From Candidatus Faecivivens stercoravium (GTDB lineage: Bacteria; Bacillota; Clostridia; Oscillospirales; Ruminococcaceae): 18,939 bases of DNA. Below the pieces are notes generated by a model. It ran no database searches. It was not told the origin of the DNA and was given only the letters and a program-made list of their open reading frames with translations. Below, in pieces: positions 5,699 through 18,939 of the stretch (its first letter is position 1; each line of letters starts with the position of its first letter). The position numbers and the translations under genes are program-made. The stretch covers positions 1-18,939 of the forward strand of contig DVHA01000016.1 in the NCBI GenBank assembly GCA_018712425.1. The letters run 5' to 3'.

Positions 5699-5840
5699 AA
5701 CGCCAGTTGTCGTGTATCCGGCAGCTTATATCCGGAAATTGAAAAAGGAGCGGGAAAAAGTTCAGGAACAACTTAAAAACGGAGAACAGCTGGTTTTTGA
5801 GAATATAAAAGTGCTTTTTGAATCTTTGGATAAGGAATAA
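5679..5840 (+). CDS. Unrecognised 53-residue charged protein, last gene of the SdpI operon
   Basis: A small protein beginning MESRKNETPVVVYPAAYIRK, followed by a heptad-like charged stretch (about 20-50) likely to form an amphipathic helix or short coiled coil. There is no signal peptide, membrane segment or cysteine. It is supported by a good ribosome binding site (GGGAGG, 5663-5668) inside the end of the SdpI gene and a 20-base overlap with it, which suggests translational coupling. I do not recognise the family. Base use changes here: from about 5720 the frame is clearly richer in A and T than the genes before it. It could be a regulator or partner of the SdpI protein, or a decayed fragment; real coding is likely but not certain. 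Confidence 0.6.
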   Translation: MESRKNETPVVVYPAAYIRKLKKEREKVQEQLKNGEQLVFENIKVLFESLDKE

Positions 5841-5870
5841 AAAACGCCGCGGGCCGCAAAACCCGTGGCG
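5838..5870 (-). terminator. Terminator of the toxin-antitoxin operon
   Basis: Stem CGCCGCGGG (5845-5853)/CCCGTGGCG (5862-5870) with an 8-base loop; one G-T position is a wobble on the plus-strand RNA and an A-C mismatch on the minus. On the minus strand it is followed by a run of six T, suiting termination of the antitoxin transcript 8 bases after its stop. It may also stop the plus-strand operon. Confidence 0.6.
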
Positions 5871-5877
5871 TAATCCT

Positions 5878-6192
5878 TTACTGGGTAACCAGCCGGTCGA
5901 TCAGCGAATGATCCTGTTCCAGCAGATAGAGCAGCCGCTGTGCCGCGCCGGACGGGACGTTTTTGCCCGCTTCCCACGCCTCAACCGTCCGGGGAGATAC
6001 CCCGAGGGCCAGCGCCAGCCCTTTTTGGGACAGGTTCAGCGCCGTCCGCGTCCGGGTTACGTCGGCCGCGGTATAGGCGGGTAAGGCCTTTGGGGCGACA
6101 ACCGTACGGCAGCGGCTTTTATCCCCTTTTTTGTAGGCGACCGCCTCTTCCAGGCTGGCTTTTAACTCTTCAAAGTACTGCATTTCTGCCAT
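5878..6192 (-). CDS. Antitoxin, HTH Xre type (HigA/NadS-like)
   Basis: A 104-residue antitoxin and repressor of the adjacent RelE-type toxin. The N-terminal part (MAEMQYFEELKASLEEAVAY) should form the toxin-neutralising helix. The Xre-type helix-turn-helix is LSQKGLALALGVSPRTVEAW (about 54-73), followed by the usual EAGKNVPSG. This arrangement, a late HTH behind a helical N-terminus, is that of antitoxins encoded downstream of their toxin (HigBA order). The start ATG (6192-6190) directly abuts the toxin's TAA, with an AGGAGG site inside the toxin end, so the two are translationally linked. It probably binds the palindrome in the promoter at 6555-6569. Confidence 0.9.
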   Translation of the reverse strand: MAEMQYFEELKASLEEAVAYKKGDKSRCRTVVAPKALPAYTAADVTRTRTALNLSQKGLALALGVSPRTVEAWEAGKNVPSGAAQRLLYLLEQDHSLIDRLVTQ

Positions 6193-6525
6193 TTACGGTT
6201 CCTCCTTCAACATTTCAATCAGGTTCCGGATCACTTTCTTCTGCGCCGGGTTTAAATCAGTCTGCACATTTTTCGGATAAGCCAGAAGCAGGTAGATCTG
6301 CTCTCGGATCACGACATCGACGTATATCACGCGGCCTCCGCCGGACTTTCCGCGACCGGCCAGTGGAATCCGGATTTTTCGGGCGCCCGCGAGGTCCGGG
6401 ATAACATCCCCGGCGTCCGGGTTTTTTAAAAGCGTCAGCTGCAATTCCCGCAGCTCTTTGTCCCCCAGTCCCATATTGGCCCATGATTTTTCAAAAACCG
6501 AAGTGAGGATAAAGACTCTCTCCAA
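6193..6525 (-). CDS. Toxin, RelE/HigB family mRNA interferase
   Basis: A 110-residue predicted ribosome-dependent ribonuclease toxin. It shows the family order: an N-terminal helix-strand with FEKSWANMGLGDKELRELQ, then DAGDVIPDLAGARKIRIPLAGRGKSGGGRVIY with the basic cluster used in RNA cleavage, the strand IYLLLAYPKN, and the C-terminal helix AQKKVIRNLIEML. The GDVIPGTGGxRKIR-like segment is characteristic of the HigB2/COG4737 group. I use the TTG at 6525-6523 as the start, since it follows a GGGGAGGG ribosome binding site by 9-10 bases and no ATG exists in the right place. A weak start fits a tightly limited toxin. The toxin gene comes first and the antitoxin second. Confidence 0.9.
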   Translation of the reverse strand: MERVFILTSVFEKSWANMGLGDKELRELQLTLLKNPDAGDVIPDLAGARKIRIPLAGRGKSGGGRVIYVDVVIREQIYLLLAYPKNVQTDLNPAQKKVIRNLIEMLKEEP

Positions 6526-6548
6526 CTCTAGTTTCCCTCCCCACCTTT

Positions 6549-6577
6549 ATTATATACGATTCAATCGTAGTTTTCAA
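6549..6577 (-). promoter_or_regulatory. Promoter with embedded operator of the toxin-antitoxin operon
   Basis: On the minus strand: TTGAAA (6577-6572), a 17-base spacer and perfect TATAAT (6554-6549). The spacer contains a perfect palindrome TACGATT-C-AATCGTA (6555-6569), ideally placed for the HTH antitoxin to block RNA polymerase. Confidence 0.88.
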
Positions 6578-6593
6578 GCCCTTTTTGGAAATT

Positions 6594-6628
6594 AAAAACG
6601 CCGCAGGTGAAGGCCTGTGGCGTTTTTT
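6594..6628. terminator. Bidirectional terminator after mntP
   Basis: Near-perfect 14-bp arms AAAAACGCCGCAGG (6594-6607) and CCTGTGGCGTTTTT (6614-6627) with one G-T wobble and a 6-base loop. It has A and T runs on both sides, so it can act on either strand. It lies 13 bases after the mntP stop. It closely resembles the hairpin at 5845-5870 on the other side of the toxin-antitoxin genes. Confidence 0.85.
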
Positions 6629-6640
6629 CAGTATGTACAA

Positions 6641-7201
6641 TCATCCGCCCATCAGATGCTCGATGAGGATTTTAAGCCCCATCAGAATTAAGATGACGCC
6701 CCCGGCAATCTCCGCCTTCGACTTGTACCTGGCCCCGAAGACGTTGCCGACCTTGACCCCGACCGTCGAGAGCAGGAAGGTAATCACCCCGATAAACGAC
6801 ACCGCGTATACGATGTTGACCCTGAGGAAGGCGAAGGTCACCCCGACCGCCAGCGCGTCGATGCTGGTGGCGATGGCCAGCGGCAGCATACTTTTAATGG
6901 AAACCGAGTCGTCGGTCTTTTCCTCGTCCCCCGAGACCCCCTCGCGGATCATATTCCCGCCGATCAGCCCCAGCAGGATAAAGGCGATCCAGTGGTCAAA
7001 GGCGGTGATTTTGCTTTCAAACTGCGCCCCCAGCAGGTAGCCGATCAGCGGCATCAGCGCCTGGAAGCCGCCGAACCACAGCCCGACGATAATCCCTTTC
7101 TTCCAGCTCATCTTCGCCATCGACAGCCCTTTGCAGATCGCGACGGCCAGCGCGTCCATCGACAGCCCCACCGCGATGATGAATAGTTCATAGGTTGACA
7201 T
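6641..7201 (-). CDS. mntP: Manganese efflux pump MntP
   Basis: Membrane exporter that protects against excess Mn(II), 186 residues with six predicted transmembrane helices in two inverted three-helix repeats. Each repeat carries the conserved Asp motif: GLSMDALAVAICKG (Asp16) and ATSIDALAVGVTFAF (Asp115). Both Asp residues are required in the characterised Escherichia coli protein. GGF-QALMPLIGYLLG in helix 2 is also typical. ATG 7201 (minus) follows a GGGGAGG site by 7 bases. Many mntP genes have a Mn-sensing yybP-ykoY riboswitch; here the leader is only about 40 bases, so none fits. It diverges from rpoB across a 394-base region and ends at a strong bidirectional terminator. Confidence 0.95.
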   Translation of the reverse strand: MSTYELFIIAVGLSMDALAVAICKGLSMAKMSWKKGIIVGLWFGGFQALMPLIGYLLGAQFESKITAFDHWIAFILLGLIGGNMIREGVSGDEEKTDDSVSIKSMLPLAIATSIDALAVGVTFAFLRVNIVYAVSFIGVITFLLSTVGVKVGNVFGARYKSKAEIAGGVILILMGLKILIEHLMGG

Positions 7202-7244
7202 GCGATTTCCTCCCCAGATTATGGAACAAGATTCGTGTCTTTTT

Positions 7245-7274
7245 ATGATACCATAGCCCTTCCCGGTTCGTCAA
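7245..7274 (-). promoter_or_regulatory. Promoter of mntP
   Basis: On the minus strand TTGACG (7274-7269), 18-base spacer, TATCAT (7250-7245), preceded by TGG as an extended -10. Transcription would start about 37 bases before the mntP ATG, leaving no room for a riboswitch. Confidence 0.8.
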
Positions 7275-7337
7275 GGGCAACAACCGGCGCGTTTCCGGCA
7301 AATTTCCCTTTTTCCGAAAAAAGTTCCAGAAACCCCC

Positions 7338-7366
7338 TTGACAAACCCGCCGGCATGATGTATACT
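7338..7366 (+). promoter_or_regulatory. Main promoter of rpoB-rpoC (P1)
   Basis: Perfect TTGACA (7338-7343), 17-base spacer, TATACT (7361-7366). The predicted start near 7373 leaves a leader of about 220 bases before rpoB that is AT-rich compared with the surrounding genes. Confidence 0.9.
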
Positions 7367-7460
7367 GTTAAAATGTATCAAAATGGATATGTGTGTCCAA
7401 CGGAGAAGTTTTCCGGTAATTTGGCCACATTTTCTCATGCTATTTTGGGCAATTATACCG

Positions 7461-7488
7461 TTGACTTTTGCAAGTTAATTTGTATAGA
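7461..7488 (+). promoter_or_regulatory. Possible second promoter of rpoB (P2)
   Basis: TTGACT (7461-7466), 16-base spacer, TATAGA (7483-7488), about 95 bases after which rpoB begins. Weaker than P1 but plausible; no direct evidence of use. Confidence 0.45.
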
Positions 7489-7595
7489 TTGCACAAGGTG
7501 TTCATATGCGATCCCTCTGCCCCGTTTTTAAAGAAAGAAGGAAATGGGGTAGGGGGTGTGCGCTCTCAAGTCGGATGAATGGAGTGATCAAGCCT

Positions 7596-11417
<3,822 letters not shown>

Positions 11418-11435
11418 TGGAAGAGGGAGTAAAGC

Positions 11436-14987
<3,552 letters not shown>

Positions 14988-15000
14988 TTATAGACCCGAC

Positions 15001-15043
15001 AGCAGGAGGACGGACACAGCACCGTCCTCCTGCTTTGTCTTTT
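15001..15043 (+). terminator. Intrinsic terminator of rpoB-rpoC
   Basis: Perfect 13-bp stem AGCAGGAGGACGG (15001-15013)/CCGTCCTCCTGCT (15022-15034), 8-base loop, then TTGTCTTTT. It starts 14 bases after the rpoC stop and marks the end of the operon. Confidence 0.93.
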
Positions 15044-15100
15044 CCGCGGGGCCGAAGCGTATCGTCTGCCGGGCTCTGTCCCGCGGGCACGGCGGCCGGC

Positions 15101-15257
15101 ATAAAAAGTTTAGGATCGACCCCTTTTTAAAGGGGTCGCGGGAGTGGAGAGGGCAGAGCCCTTTCCCAGGCGGCAGGTTCCCGTATTTCCGAAGCTTTTC
15201 ACAGCTGCTGCACCCGAAATAAAGCGTGCGCAGCACCCAAAAAATAATCCTAAAAAA
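15101..15257 (+). repeat. Family-2 structured repeat, copy D
   Basis: Homologue of 2518-2670 in the same orientation. Stem 1 is CGACCCCTTT-TT-AAAGGGGTCG (15117-15138). Stem 2 is GGAGAGGGC-AGA-GCCCTTTCC (15146-15166), with one G-U pair. The shared 3' half has TTCCGAAGCTT, GCTGCTGC, CCGAAAtAAAGcGTGCGCAGCACCCAAAAAAT. The two ends also pair, TTTAGGAT (15109-15116) with ATCCTAAA (15247-15254). The rest of the rpoC-rpsL gap (15044-15100 and 15258-15395) shows no gene; CCGCGGG at 15044 and CCCGCGG at 15080 form a small inverted repeat. Confidence 0.8.
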
Positions 15258-15395
15258 CACCCCATAGCTATTGCCCCACCCCATCCTGTCCGCTCACCTT
15301 CCCCTTGTCCGACAGCCTGTGCAAAACCGATAAAATCAGGCGGCGCAGGCCCTCCCAACTTCTACCGGCGAGGCCGCGCAAGATGCAGAAAATTC

Positions 15396-15424
15396 TTGAC
15401 AGTGGGGGAAGGGTGTGCTAAAAT
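15396..15424 (+). promoter_or_regulatory. Promoter of the rpsL-rpsG-fusA operon
   Basis: TTGACA (15396-15401), 17-base spacer, TAAAAT (15419-15424) with TGC just before it as an extended -10. About 50 bases before the rpsL start. Confidence 0.9.
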
Positions 15425-15480
15425 AAATAATTGTGTGGGGATGGAAGTCCCCCCTCAAATTTTCAGTAAGGAGGTGCCAT

Positions 15481-15906
15481 ATGCCTACTTTTAACCAGCT
15501 CGTAAGAAAGAGCAGAACCTCTCTTGTGAAGAAGTCCACCGCCCCGGCCCTGAACCGCGGCTACAACTCGATGACCAAGGAGTCCACCGACCGTTCTTCC
15601 CCTCAGAAGAGAGGCGTTTGCACGGCAGTCAGAACCATGACCCCGAAAAAGCCGAACTCTGCGCTCCGTAAGGTCGCCAGAGTCCGTCTGACCAACGGAA
15701 TGGAAGTATCAGCTTATATTCCGGGTGAAGGGCATAACCTGCAGGAGCACTCGGTCGTCCTCATCCGCGGCGGCCGTGTTAAGGACCTGCCTGGCGTCCG
15801 TTACCACATCATCCGCGGCACCCTGGATGCCCAGGGCGTCAACGGGAGAATGCGGTCTCGCTCCAAATATGGTGCGAAGCGCCCGAAAGCTGGTGCGAAG
15901 AAGTAA
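15481..15906 (+). CDS. rpsL: 30S ribosomal protein S12
   Basis: Decoding-centre protein of the small subunit, 141 residues, within the Firmicute range and longer than the 124 of Escherichia coli because of an insertion around residues 26-40 (RGYNSMTKESTDRSS). The decoding loops are intact: TPKKPNSALRKVARVRL and EGHNLQEHSVVLIRGGRVKDLPGVRYH. The lysines at the classic streptomycin-resistance positions are wild type. ATG 15481 follows AAGGAGGTG, a full Shine-Dalgarno site. In many Firmicutes an L7Ae-like gene sits between rpoC and rpsL; none is present here and rpsL starts from its own promoter. rpsG follows after 130 bases. Confidence 0.98.
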   Translation: MPTFNQLVRKSRTSLVKKSTAPALNRGYNSMTKESTDRSSPQKRGVCTAVRTMTPKKPNSALRKVARVRLTNGMEVSAYIPGEGHNLQEHSVVLIRGGRVKDLPGVRYHIIRGTLDAQGVNGRMRSRSKYGAKRPKAGAKK

Positions 15907-16036
15907 ATCCGAAGGTCAGTTTAGGCTGTCCAAGGCTCATATGGTACGATACAATAGATGTTCGGCCCTTTGAGCGCTGCGGAAGAAATTTACTTTCGAG
16001 TACCGATGAATTCATTCTGTGAAGGAGGGAAGTAAA

Positions 16037-16507
16037 GTGCCTAGAAGAGGTCGAATTGCCAAGCGCGATGTGCTGGCAGATCCTATCTACAATTCTAAAA
16101 TGGTTACCCGGCTGGTCAACAGCATCATGCTCGACGGTAAGAAGGGCGTCGCCCAGAAGATCGTTTACGGTGCGTTTGACATCGTAGCCGAAAAGACCGG
16201 CAAGGATGCCCTCGATGCTTTTACCGAAGCACTCGAAAACATCATGCCCGTCCTGGAAGTCAAGTCCCGCCGTGTCGGCGGCGCCACCTACCAGGTCCCG
16301 ATGGAAGTCCGTCCCGAGCGGCGGCAGACCCTGGGGCTCCGGTGGCTCACCACCTATGCCAGAAACCGCTCTGAGAAGACCATGAAGGAACGCCTTGCCG
16401 GCGAGATCATGGACGCGCTCAACAACACCGGCGGTGCTGTCAAGAAACGTGACGACACCCATAAGATGGCCGAAGCCAACAAGGCTTTCGCCCATTTCAG
16501 ATGGTAA
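16037..16507 (+). CDS. rpsG: 30S ribosomal protein S7
   Basis: Primary 16S rRNA-binding protein that organises the head of the small subunit; 156 residues, the standard length. It begins MPRRGRIAKRDVLADPIYNS and contains GGATYQVPMEVRPERRQTLGLRW and the C-terminal VKKRDDTHKMAEANKAFAHFRW. The start is a GTG at 16037 with AAGGAGG 8 bases upstream; the frame also opens at an ATG/GTG-like site at 16019 but that would precede the ribosome binding site. The 130-base gap before it may hold the S7 translational control site known in the str operon of Escherichia coli, but I cannot identify it. The stop is followed directly by a foldable leader before fusA. Confidence 0.98.
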   Translation: MPRRGRIAKRDVLADPIYNSKMVTRLVNSIMLDGKKGVAQKIVYGAFDIVAEKTGKDALDAFTEALENIMPVLEVKSRRVGGATYQVPMEVRPERRQTLGLRWLTTYARNRSEKTMKERLAGEIMDALNNTGGAVKKRDDTHKMAEANKAFAHFRW

Positions 16508-16574
16508 TCACACCCGAATGGGAATGTATATTCCGTTTGCCTCCGGGCATACTTGTCCGTGTATAACGGGGTGA
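16508..16574 (+). other. Possible structured leader RNA between rpsG and fusA
   Basis: Closing stem TCAC-a-CCCG (16508-16516)/CGGGGTGA (16567-16574) encloses hairpins GGAAT-GTAT-ATTCC (16521-16534) and TGCC-TCCG-GGCA (16538-16549), the latter with a UNCG tetraloop on a C-G pair. A T6 run follows at 16581-16586. A competing hairpin CCGT-GTATA-ACGG (16557-16570) overlaps the closing stem's 3' arm. Seen by eye only; the function is unknown. A second hairpin, GGCAG-g-GGGAA/TTCCC-g-CTGCC (16603-16628), lies before fusA. Confidence 0.4.
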
Positions 16575-16698
16575 CTTACGTTTTTTGAAAAGGAAGGTTG
16601 ACGGCAGGGGGAAAGACTTCCCGCTGCCTCTACCGGAATATGGCGTAAGGTCAGATTCACTCGTATTTTGTGCCAACATACTAAAAGGATGAATGAAT

Positions 16699-18777
16699 AT
16701 GCCTAGAGACGTATCCCTTGAAATGACACGAAATATTGGCATCATGGCGCATATCGACGCAGGTAAGACCACCGTTACGGAACGTATCCTGTTCTATACC
16801 GGTAAGATCCACAAGATGGGCGAAACCTACGAAGGTACCGGCACCATGGACTGGATGGCGCAGGAACAGGAGAGAGGTATCACCATCACCTCCGCTGCGA
16901 CCACCTGCTACTGGAAAGACCATCGTGTCAACATCATCGACACCCCCGGCCACGTCGACTTCACCGTTGAGGTCGAACGGTCGCTGCGTGTCCTCGACGG
17001 CTCGGTCACCGTCTTCTGCGCCAAGGGCGGCGTAGAACCCCAGTCCGAAACCGTCTGGCATCAGGCCGACAAATATAAGGTCCCGCGTATGTGCTTCGTC
17101 AATAAGATGGACATCATGGGCGCCGACTTCTATAACGCCGTCGACATGATGCACGAGCGGCTGCATGCCCCCGCCCATCCCATCCAGCTCCCGATCGGCG
17201 CTGAGTCGGATTTCGTGGGCCTGATCGACCTGCTCGAGATGAAAGCTTATATCTATAACGACAAGCTCGGCGAAGATATCTCCATCGTGGACATCCCCGC
17301 CGATATGCAGGATAAAGCCGAACAGTACCGGAACGAGATGATCGAGTCGCTCGCAGAGAACGACGACGACCTGATGGAAAAGTACCTGGAAGGCGAAGAG
17401 ATTTCGATCGACGAACTGAAGGCCGCGATCCGCCGCGAGACGATCGCCAACACCTTCGTCCCCGTCCTCTGCGGCTCCGCCCACTTCAACAAAGGTATGC
17501 AGAAGCTGCTGGACGCGATCGTCGACTATATGCCTGCCCCGACCGACATCCCCGCCATCCGCGGCGTTGACCCCAACACCGGGGAAGAGGTGGACCGTCA
17601 CGCGTCCGACGACGAGCCCTTCTCGGCCCTCGCCTTTAAGATCGCGACCGACCCCTTTGTCGGCAAGCTCTGCTATTTCCGCGTTTACTCCGGCAAGGTT
17701 GACGCCGGCACCACCGTTTACAACTCTGTCAAGCAGAAACCCGAACGGATGGGCCGCATTCTCCAGATGCACGCCAACCACCGCCAGGATATCGAGACCT
17801 GCTACGCGGGCGACATCGCCGGCGCAGTCGGCCTGAAGGTCACCACCACCGGCGACACCCTCTGCGATCCCAAGCACGAAGTCATCCTCGAGTCGATGGA
17901 GTTCCCCGATCCGGTTATCCGCGTCGCGATCGAACCCAAGACCAAGGCCGGCTCCGAAAAGATGGGCATCGCCCTCTCCAAGCTGGCGGAGGAAGACCCC
18001 ACCTTCAAGACCTACACCGACGAAGAGACCGGCCAGACCATCATCGCCGGTATGGGCGAGCTCCATCTGGAGATCATCGTCGACCGTCTGCTCCGTGAGT
18101 TCAAGGTCGAAGCCAACGTCGGCAAGCCCCAGGTCGCCTACCGCGAAACCATCCGCGGCAACGCCGACGTCGACAACAAGTACGCCCGTCAGTCCGGCGG
18201 TAAAGGCCAGTACGGCCACGTCAAGATCCGCGTCTCCCCCAACGAGCCCGGCAAGGGTTACGAGTTCATCAACTCGGTCGTCGGCGGCGCGATCCCGAAA
18301 GAATATATCCCCGCGGTTGACGCCGGTATCCAGGGCGCTCTCCAGGCCGGTGTCCTCGCCGGTTACCCGGTTGTCGACATCAAGGTCGAGCTGTACGACG
18401 GCTCTTACCACGAAGTCGACTCCTCTGAAATGGCCTTCAAGATCGCCGGCTCTATGGCGGTCAAGGAAGCCCTCAGAAAGGCGAACCCCGTCATTATGGA
18501 ACCGCTGATGAAGGTTGTCGTCGTTGTACCGGAACAGTACATGGGCGACGTCATCGGCGACCTCAACTCCCGCCGTGGCCAGATCCAGGGTATGGAGGCC
18601 AGAAACGGCGTGGAAGATATCACCGCTCTCGTCCCGCTGGCGGAAATGTTCGGTTACGCGACCGACCTCCGCTCTAAGACCCAGGGCCGCGGCAACTACT
18701 CGATGGAACCCAGCCATTACGTCGAGGTTCCGAAGAACATCGCCGAGAAGATCGTCGCGGAGAGAAGCAAAAAATAA
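16699..18777 (+). CDS. fusA: Translation elongation factor G
   Basis: GTPase that drives tRNA-mRNA translocation and ribosome recycling; 692 residues. G1 is AHIDAGKTT (17-25), followed by the switch region with ERGITITSA, G3 DTPGHVDF and G4 NKMD. Domain IV is represented by RETIRGNADVDNKYARQSGG and the domain V region by RRGQIQGMEARNG...MFGYATDLRS, both full length. I chose ATG 16699 because AAGGA (16685-16689) is then 9 bases away; the ATG at 16693 would be only 3 bases from it. It lies 191 bases after rpsG across a foldable leader. A separate promoter for tuf follows. Confidence 0.98.
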   Translation: MPRDVSLEMTRNIGIMAHIDAGKTTVTERILFYTGKIHKMGETYEGTGTMDWMAQEQERGITITSAATTCYWKDHRVNIIDTPGHVDFTVEVERSLRVLDGSVTVFCAKGGVEPQSETVWHQADKYKVPRMCFVNKMDIMGADFYNAVDMMHERLHAPAHPIQLPIGAESDFVGLIDLLEMKAYIYNDKLGEDISIVDIPADMQDKAEQYRNEMIESLAENDDDLMEKYLEGEEISIDELKAAIRRETIANTFVPVLCGSAHFNKGMQKLLDAIVDYMPAPTDIPAIRGVDPNTGEEVDRHASDDEPFSALAFKIATDPFVGKLCYFRVYSGKVDAGTTVYNSVKQKPERMGRILQMHANHRQDIETCYAGDIAGAVGLKVTTTGDTLCDPKHEVILESMEFPDPVIRVAIEPKTKAGSEKMGIALSKLAEEDPTFKTYTDEETGQTIIAGMGELHLEIIVDRLLREFKVEANVGKPQVAYRETIRGNADVDNKYARQSGGKGQYGHVKIRVSPNEPGKGYEFINSVVGGAIPKEYIPAVDAGIQGALQAGVLAGYPVVDIKVELYDGSYHEVDSSEMAFKIAGSMAVKEALRKANPVIMEPLMKVVVVVPEQYMGDVIGDLNSRRGQIQGMEARNGVEDITALVPLAEMFGYATDLRSKTQGRGNYSMEPSHYVEVPKNIAEKIVAERSKK

Positions 18778-18803
18778 ATTCTGTGGGATGCAAGAAAAAA
18801 CAC

Positions 18804-18832
18804 TTGCAATCTCTGGAAGTTTCTGGTACTAT
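18804..18832 (+). promoter_or_regulatory. Promoter of tuf
   Basis: TTGCAA (18804-18809), 17-base spacer, TACTAT (18827-18832) with TGG immediately before as an extended -10. It gives tuf an extra start independent of fusA, as expected for the most abundant protein of the operon. Confidence 0.85.
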
Positions 18833-18871
18833 TAAGGTACAGATTCTTGATCCAATAAGGAGGAATTTCCA

Positions 18872-18939
18872 ATGGCAAAGGCTCATTACGAAAGAACCAA
18901 GCCCCATGTCAACATCGGCACCATCGGCCACGTTGACCA
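18872..18939 (+). CDS. tuf: Translation elongation factor Tu (partial, 3' end outside window)
   Basis: Only the first 22 residues are in the window: MAKAHYERTKPHVNIGTIGHVD, the invariant EF-Tu N-terminus running into the G1 loop (GHVDHGKTT in complete proteins). EF-Tu delivers aminoacyl-tRNA to the ribosome. ATG 18872 follows a strong AAGGAGG site (18858-18864). The gene has its own promoter in the 94-base fusA-tuf gap, so it can be expressed above the rest of the operon. Confidence 0.96.
   Translation, partial: MAKAHYERTKPHVNIGTIGHVD

Noticed and set aside
7202..7244. A yybP-ykoY manganese riboswitch before mntP
   Set aside because: The promoter leaves a leader of only about 37-40 bases, too short, and the conserved riboswitch core is not present.
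16681..18717. Minus-strand open frame of 678 codons opposite fusA
   Set aside because: Same effect: antisense to an intact EF-G gene, no recognisable motif and no ribosome binding site; long antisense frames arise from strong codon bias.

Overview
The window reads as chromosomal DNA of a GC-rich member of the Clostridia, most likely Oscillospiraceae/Ruminococcaceae-like. Four things suggest this: a SCIFF peptide with its radical SAM maturase (a near-universal clostridial marker), strong Shine-Dalgarno sites and sigma-A type promoters, a clostridial-length RpoB/RpoC pair and S12, and GC-rich third codon positions. The taxonomic call is inference; no rRNA gene is present.

Layout. Positions 1-1029 hold the 3' part of nth (endonuclease III) and a GNAT acetyltransferase. 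Positions 1075-4160 hold a protein export/RiPP block: yajC with its own promoter, a TIGR04086-type membrane protein, the 48-residue SCIFF precursor (too short for routine ORF calling) and its rSAM/SPASM maturase. Positions 4683-5840 hold an autoregulated ArsR (SdpR-like)/SdpI operon ending in an unrecognised 53-residue protein. Positions 5838-6577 (minus strand) hold a HigBA/RelE-type toxin-antitoxin cassette with a palindromic operator inside its promoter. mntP (minus) follows and diverges from rpoB. From 7338 to the end runs the information-processing block rpoB-rpoC // rpsL-rpsG-fusA // tuf, with clear promoters before rpoB, rpsL and tuf and a strong terminator after rpoC.

The most interesting content is between the genes. 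Family 1 is a MITE-like element of about 185 bp with TGTCGAAAAA ends and covarying internal stems. It occurs at 1484-1672 and, inverted, at 4467-4649, so it brackets the SCIFF block. The first copy appears to have landed in the yajC stop codon with a 5-bp target duplication. Family 2 (2518-2670 and 15101-15257) keeps loops and 3' sequence while its stems change in a compensated way, as expected of a structured element. A third inverted-repeat element lies at 4243-4399. Two insert-like units (family-1 copy B and the toxin-antitoxin cassette) are each bracketed by a pair of look-alike terminator hairpins, suggesting that intrinsic terminators are preferred landing or recombination sites here.

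rpoB is unusual in not following rplJ-rplL: it is preceded by divergent mntP and carries its own promoter(s) and a leader of about 220 nt. No unmistakably novel multi-gene system is visible. The best candidates for undescribed biology are the two structured repeat families, the rpsG-fusA leader RNA fold and the small gene at the end of the sdpRI-like operon.
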